This document shows positions 6,225-9,412 of a DNA stretch of 9,412 nucleotides, in pieces. This DNA comes from an uncultured Fusobacterium sp. (GTDB lineage Bacteria; Fusobacteriota; Fusobacteriia; Fusobacteriales; Fusobacteriaceae). The notes beneath the pieces were generated by a model. The model had not been told where the DNA came from. It worked only from the letters and a program-made list of their open reading frames with translations, and searched no databases. How positions within the stretch are numbered: position 1 is the stretch's first letter; every line of letters begins with the position of its first letter. Position numbers and translations under genes: made by a program. The stretch lies in the NCBI GenBank assembly GCA_900543175.1, contig UQQO01000089.1:1-9412 (forward strand), read 5' to 3'.

Positions 6225-8681
6225 TTATCTCTCTACCCAATTAGATATACAATCTCTTGTTTTTTCAACAATCTCCTCATAGCTCATATCCTTTGGTTCA
6301 ATTCTTTCAAAGAATCTAATCTCTACATTAGATGATTTAGGGAATTTAGAGTTTGAAGGGAATGCCTCAAAAGCTCCTTTAATTCCGAAAGGAACAATAG
6401 GTATATTTAACTCTTTAGCTAGTATAGCAAAAGCTTTTTTAAACTCTAACATCTTACCATCTCTAGTTCTAGCTCCTTCAGGGAATATAGCTACACTTTT
6501 TCCACTTCTCAATACCATAGCTAGAGTTTGAAGAACCTCTCCTAAATTTTTATTAATATCAACTAATATTACATTTGAATTCTCTCCAAGAGTTTTCATA
6601 TACCCTTTTGAGAAATGTTTTACCTTAGCTAGATAATAAACATTGTTTAACACATTTGTAGGAACAACGTGGTTAAATAGGAAAGCATCTAAGAAACTTT
6701 GATGATTTCCTGCATAGATAACAGGGTCAGTTGTAATATTCTCTGCTCCCTCTTTTTTAACTCTAATATACAATTTGAAAACTATCCATAAAATAGCTTT
6801 ACCTATCTTTGTAACAATATTAGATTTTGGAAGCTCAACATCAATATCTTTATTTAGATACTCTTTCCAGTTTACCTCTTCAATTACATTTTCTCCTCTA
6901 TTCTCCTTAATATATTCAGCTAATTTTTCAACTGTGGAATTTTCGATTATAAGCTCTTCAGATGCTTTAATTCCAAATGTGCTTTCTAAATATGTTAAAA
7001 GTTCAACCATATCTAGTGAGTCCATTCCTAAGTCTAGCTCAATATGTGCAAAAGGAGTCACAGGTTCTTTCTTAACTTTTACAAGATAATCTTTTAACAT
7101 TGTATACTCTTCGAATTTTGGCTCTTCAATTACAATATTTTCATTATCCTTACCTTTTAACATCTCAGGTATCATAAATCTTCTAATTTTACCTATCTTA
7201 GTTTTTGGCATCTCCTCTTGAACAATTCTAATATCAAGAATTTTTTTGTAGTTAGGAGCTTTTCCATTATATGAGTCAATAACTCCCCATTTTAAAGTTT
7301 CCTTAATATTAGTAACCTTTTCCTCAGAGATCTTTTGGAAGTTAGGATAGATAACAGCTGTTAAAACTGAATCGATTTCAGCTACAACAATCTCTTGAAT
7401 CAAGTTTGTTTTTCCCATTATCCATTGTTCTATCTCAATAGGGTTGATATTTTTACCATTAGATAAAACTATCATCTCTTTTTTTCTACCTGTAACATAT
7501 AGGTAGTCATTTTTAATCTCTCCAAGATCCCCTGTGTGTATCCATCCATCTTTATCAATAGTCTCAGCAGTAGCCTCAGGTCTTTTATAATATCCCTTCA
7601 TTACATTTCTACCTCTAGCTATAATCTCTCCATCATCAGCTATTTTAACTTCAATTCCTGGTAAAATCTTACCTGCTGATCCTGGCATAATCTCATTTAA
7701 CGGAGTAAAAGAGATCATAGGAGCTGTTTCAGTCATTCCATATCCTTCACAAATTTTTATACCTAAAGTAAGAAAATCTCTAGCAATTTTAGGATCTAAT
7801 TTAGAACCTCCAGATACAAAAAATCTTAAATTTCCACCAAAATTGTCATGAACTTTTTTAAATATCTTTTTACTAAAACTGATATTATCAATTTTTTCAG
7901 CTAGTTTAAAGATACCCTTTGTTACTTTACTAGCATTTATCTTTTCCATAATTTTTTGATGCAACATCTCCCAAAGTCTTGGAACTCCTATCATCATAGT
8001 TACCTTATACTTTTGAAAAGCATCTACCATAGCTTGAGATGACATCTCTTTTAAAAATACAATAGTTGCTCCCTTAGCTAAAGGAATAACTCCTGACCCT
8101 AATAATGGAAAGATATGATGCATAGGAAGAAGTGCTAAAACAATATCTTCTTGAACAAACATATTGTATTTATCAAGCCCTTCAACATTTATTAAAATAT
8201 TATCAAATTTCAGCATTACACCTTTAGGATTTCCAGTAGTACCTGAAGTATAAAGCATAAGAGCTACATTTTCAGAAGCTGGAGCATTAATTACAAGTTC
8301 ACCATCAAACTCTTTATCCTCTATCTCATCTACAACAACTATCCCTAAAGTTTTCCCAGAAATTTCAAGAGCTTTTTGCACTTTTGGAAGATTTCCTTTA
8401 GATGTATAGATATATTTTGAGTCAGAGTCATTTATATAGTAAACTAACTCCTCTCCACTAAGTGAAGCATCTAAACAAACACAAGTTCCTGACTTATCCC
8501 ATGTTCCTAAAAAAGAGTAAAGAAGCTCTGGTCTATTTTCCATAAATATTATAACCTTGTCTTCATTCTCAATAGGAAACTCTTGAGAAAAGATTTTAGA
8601 TTTAACAATAGCCTCTTTATAACTAATCTCTTTCCCATCATAAATTATTGCAGTTTTATTATAATCTTTTACAAACTTCAA
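6225..8681 (-). CDS. Trifunctional acyl-ACP/CoA ligase - ACP - PlsC acyltransferase fusion
   Basis: An 818-residue protein from the TTG at 8681. Residues 1 to about 505 form an AMP-forming fatty acid ligase: P-loop YTSGTTGNPKG at 144-154, GYGMTET at 313-319, HTGD at 382-385, GRKKE at 398-402 and catalytic K498 in PKTKIGKI. About 520-595 is an acyl carrier domain with phosphopantetheine serine S555 in GMDSLD. About 625-818 is a glycerolipid acyltransferase: a hydrophobic segment (625-642), NHQSFLD (659-665, the HX4D motif), FPEGARTRDG (733-742) and VPFGIKG (763-769). It probably activates free fatty acids, loads them on its own ACP and transfers them to lysophospholipid at the membrane, like E. 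coli Aas but with reversed domain order and a built-in ACP. TTG is chosen over the ATG at 8726 because AGGGGG (8688-8693) precedes it by six bases and the best promoter starts RNA downstream of that ATG. Specificity is inferred. Confidence 0.88.
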   Translation of the reverse strand: MKFVKDYNKTAIIYDGKEISYKEAIVKSKIFSQEFPIENEDKVIIFMENRPELLYSFLGTWDKSGTCVCLDASLSGEELVYYINDSDSKYIYTSKGNLPKVQKALEISGKTLGIVVVDEIEDKEFDGELVINAPASENVALMLYTSGTTGNPKGVMLKFDNILINVEGLDKYNMFVQEDIVLALLPMHHIFPLLGSGVIPLAKGATIVFLKEMSSQAMVDAFQKYKVTMMIGVPRLWEMLHQKIMEKINASKVTKGIFKLAEKIDNISFSKKIFKKVHDNFGGNLRFFVSGGSKLDPKIARDFLTLGIKICEGYGMTETAPMISFTPLNEIMPGSAGKILPGIEVKIADDGEIIARGRNVMKGYYKRPEATAETIDKDGWIHTGDLGEIKNDYLYVTGRKKEMIVLSNGKNINPIEIEQWIMGKTNLIQEIVVAEIDSVLTAVIYPNFQKISEEKVTNIKETLKWGVIDSYNGKAPNYKKILDIRIVQEEMPKTKIGKIRRFMIPEMLKGKDNENIVIEEPKFEEYTMLKDYLVKVKKEPVTPFAHIELDLGMDSLDMVELLTYLESTFGIKASEELIIENSTVEKLAEYIKENRGENVIEEVNWKEYLNKDIDVELPKSNIVTKIGKAILWIVFKLYIRVKKEGAENITTDPVIYAGNHQSFLDAFLFNHVVPTNVLNNVYYLAKVKHFSKGYMKTLGENSNVILVDINKNLGEVLQTLAMVLRSGKSVAIFPEGARTRDGKMLEFKKAFAILAKELNIPIVPFGIKGAFEAFPSNSKFPKSSNVEIRFFERIEPKDMSYEEIVEKTRDCISNWVER

Positions 8682-8694
8682 AATATTCCCCCTA

Positions 8695-8752
8695 AAAATT
8701 ACAAATGTTTTACTATATTTTACCATTTACTACATAAAATTACAAATGTTTT
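8695..8752. repeat. Tandem 17-bp direct repeat flanking the ligase promoter
   Basis: AAAATTACAAATGTTTT occurs at 8695-8711 and again, identically, at 8736-8752, an offset of 41 bases or about four helical turns. A partial third copy, AAATTACAA, is at 8762-8770. The two full copies bracket the predicted promoter, one covering the -35 and one the transcription start. This arrangement suggests paired sites for a regulator, perhaps one sensing fatty acids; no known operator was recognised. Confidence 0.55.
8717..8745 (-). promoter_or_regulatory. Promoter of the acyl ligase fusion gene
   Basis: On the minus strand TTGTAA (8745-8740), 17-base spacer, TAAAAT (8722-8717); transcription would begin near 8710. 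The -35 lies inside the upstream copy of a 17-bp tandem repeat and the start inside the downstream copy. A start at 8710 leaves the ATG at 8726 out of the message, supporting TTG at 8681. Transcription could also enter from the upstream gene, because no terminator separates them. Confidence 0.5.
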
Positions 8753-8764
8753 TTATTGGAGAAA

Positions 8765-9067
8765 TTACAAGCTATCTATTTCTACATTTAAAATCATTAA
8801 TTTAGAAAAGACACTAAATAACGATGATATTCTTATCTCTTTAACTCCCTTTAAGTATTCAGGAATAAACACTTTTATTCCATCAACTTCAATAATTTCA
8901 TACTGGAAATCTTTATTTTTTATCTCTTCTATATCTTTTATGAATTCACCCTGAATTACATCACGACACCCTGCTCACCCAAAGCTTTGAATCTCTTTTT
9001 TCAAAACAATTCCGATAAAATTATTCTTCTTCATGTAATTTATTACTTTTTCTTTAATCTCTATCAT
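8765..9067 (-). CDS. Probable small selenoprotein with in-frame UGA (Sec31), U-x-x-C motif
   Basis: A 100-residue protein if the TGA at 8977-8975 is read as selenocysteine. The ATG (9067) follows AAAGGAGG (9080-9073) at five bases. Thirty codons lead to the TGA, then 69 more codons continue in frame with normal coding character to TAA. Around the TGA the protein reads IQSFG-Sec-AGCRDV, a redox-type U31-x-x-C34 motif. A hairpin directly downstream (8961-8940) resembles a bacterial SECIS element. The rest suggests a small alpha/beta fold (QYEIIEVDGIKVFIPEYL at 55-72). It recalls HesB/IscA-like or 'CC/Se motif' small selenoproteins, but the family is from memory and unproven; function unknown. 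It lies 83 bases upstream of the acyl ligase start on the same strand with no terminator between, so they may be co-transcribed. The alternative is a nonsense-mutated pseudogene. No sel genes are in the window. Confidence 0.75.
8940..8961 (-). promoter_or_regulatory. Bacterial SECIS-like hairpin after the UGA codon
   Basis: Counting the U of UGA as 1, AUG (17-19) pairs with CAU (36-38), U20 is bulged, AAUUC (21-25) pairs with GAAUU (31-35), and the loop is AGGGU (26-30). E. coli fdhF SECIS likewise has a bulged U (U17) on the 5' side of a short upper stem and a loop containing GGU read by SelB. The hairpin imposes codons such as CAG and GGT just after the TGA. It is somewhat further from the UGA than in fdhF, and pairing is AT-rich. 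Confidence 0.65.
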
Positions 9068-9095
9068 CTCTACCTCCTTTATTCTTTATTAAAAT

Positions 9096-9101
9096 AGTAT
9101 A
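9096..9101 (-). promoter_or_regulatory. -10 element of the putative selenoprotein gene
   Basis: TATACT on the minus strand lies 28 bases before the ATG at 9067, placing transcription near 9089 and leaving room for the AAAGGAGG site. No good -35 is found at 16-18 bases (the region is an A-run), so the promoter is incomplete by sequence and may need an activator. Confidence 0.4.
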
Positions 9102-9153
9102 GTTTTATTTTACCATTTTTTTTGAAAATTTTGAACTCTATCTCTTTAAACTA

Positions 9154-9182
9154 TTGATACTCAAGGAAAAATAAAGTATAAT
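9154..9182 (+). promoter_or_regulatory. Strong plus-strand promoter with no gene directly behind it
   Basis: TTGATA (9154-9159), 17-base spacer, TATAAT (9177-9182); transcription would start near 9189, about 200 bases before the next start codon. It could drive a long leader for the gene at 9388 or a small RNA ending at the inverted repeat at 9256-9319. Confidence 0.55.
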
Positions 9183-9255
9183 AGTAGAAAAGAAATACAT
9201 TTATTTTAAATTTATATTCAAAAAAATTTAAACATGGGGAAAAAACAATATATTG

Positions 9256-9319
9256 CCTATGAAATAAAAAATTATTTTCACATACTTGAAGTGATAAAAT
9301 ATTTTATTTCAAAAATAGG
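9256..9319. repeat. Long imperfect inverted repeat upstream of the right-edge gene
   Basis: Paired segments from outside in: CCTA (9256-9259)/TAGG (9316-9319); TGAAATAAAA (9260-9269)/TTTTATTTCA (9302-9311); TATTTT (9273-9278)/AAAATA (9296-9301); CAC (9279-9281)/GTG (9291-9293), with small bulges and a 9-base loop. It ends one base before the -35 of the downstream promoter. It may be an operator or, if transcribed from the upstream promoter, a leader hairpin. Confidence 0.5.
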
Positions 9320-9320
9320 G

Positions 9321-9349
9321 TTTACATATTTTAATTTTTGTATTATAAT
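9321..9349 (+). promoter_or_regulatory. Promoter of the right-edge gene
   Basis: TTTACA (9321-9326), 17-base spacer, TATAAT (9344-9349), start near 9356, followed by AAAGGAG at 9375-9381 and ATG at 9388. The 320 bases between the selenoprotein start and this ATG otherwise hold only the other regulatory elements listed and AT-rich sequence. Confidence 0.75.
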
Positions 9350-9387
9350 ATATTGTTGAAAATTTATAAGTTTTAAAGGAGAATGAG

Positions 9388-9412
9388 ATGGGAAGATTAA
9401 TTGGAACTGTTT
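9388..9412 (+). CDS. Start of an unidentified gene, truncated by the window edge
   Basis: Eight codons (MGRLIGTV) follow an AAAGGAG ribosome binding site at six-base spacing and a near-consensus promoter. The peptide start would fit a membrane or secreted protein but is too short to identify. The frame is open to the end of the window. Confidence 0.6.

Noticed and set aside
6775..7089. Plus-strand open frame inside the acyl ligase fusion gene
   Set aside because: It is antisense to the ACP and linker region; serine/phenylalanine-rich shadow of an AT-rich gene.
8583..8954. Plus-strand open frame across the ligase start and the selenoprotein gene
   Set aside because: It is antisense to two minus-strand genes with good start signals and covers their promoter; no ribosome binding site.
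8975..8977. TGA as a plain nonsense mutation making a pseudogene
   Set aside because: Considered seriously, but the downstream hairpin with bulged U and GGU loop, the U-x-x-C context and the intact remaining frame favour selenocysteine. It cannot be excluded without homologs.
9234..9359. 41-codon plus-strand open frame starting MGKKQYIAYEIK
   Set aside because: It has no ribosome binding site and spans the long inverted repeat and a near-consensus promoter; better explained as regulatory DNA.

Overview
The window is AT-rich DNA with short intergenic spaces, strong AAGGAGG-type ribosome binding sites and TTG start codons. The families present (clostridial-style BioB and BioA, a glucose-type PTS permease, a ligase-ACP-acyltransferase fusion, a probable selenoprotein) suggest a strict anaerobe, most likely a Fusobacterium of the mortiferum/varium/ulcerans kind. 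That assignment is inference from gene content and composition; there is no rRNA or other marker here.

Left part (1-3083, + strand): a compact biotin operon, bioB-bioD-bioA, with overlapping genes. It converts 7-keto-8-aminopelargonate to biotin; the earlier genes (bioF and pimelate synthesis) are not here. BioB has serine where classical BioB has the first cysteine ligand of its sulfur-donating auxiliary cluster, and extra cysteines nearby. BioA has cysteine at the position of the E. coli Tyr17 residue. A perfect 14-bp inverted repeat covers the bioA stop codon, followed by a 54-codon membrane-protein remnant and a bidirectional terminator.

Middle (3353-6221): two divergent genes share a 192-bp control region. 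On the minus strand is a protein with the architecture of an IS481/Mu-type DDE transposase (two helix-turn-helix regions, RNase-H-like core, Mu-C beta-barrel), but the catalytic acidic residues appear lost; it looks like a transposase recruited as a DNA-binding regulator. On the plus strand is a PtsG-like glucose-family PTS EIICB. A 15-bp perfect palindrome lies across the regulator's own promoter.

Right part (6225-9067, minus strand): a small gene (8765-9067) interrupted by one in-frame TGA, followed by a large gene encoding acyl-ACP/CoA ligase, ACP and PlsC-type acyltransferase in one chain, probably for fatty-acid salvage into phospholipid. The TGA is followed at once by a hairpin with a bulged U and a GGU-containing loop, giving a U-x-x-C motif: this is best read as a selenoprotein gene, and conventional gene calling would miss it. 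The ligase promoter carries a tandem 17-bp repeat.

Right edge (9068-9412): a 320-bp intergenic region with two well-formed plus-strand promoters, a long imperfect inverted repeat between them, and the first eight codons of a gene that runs out of the window.
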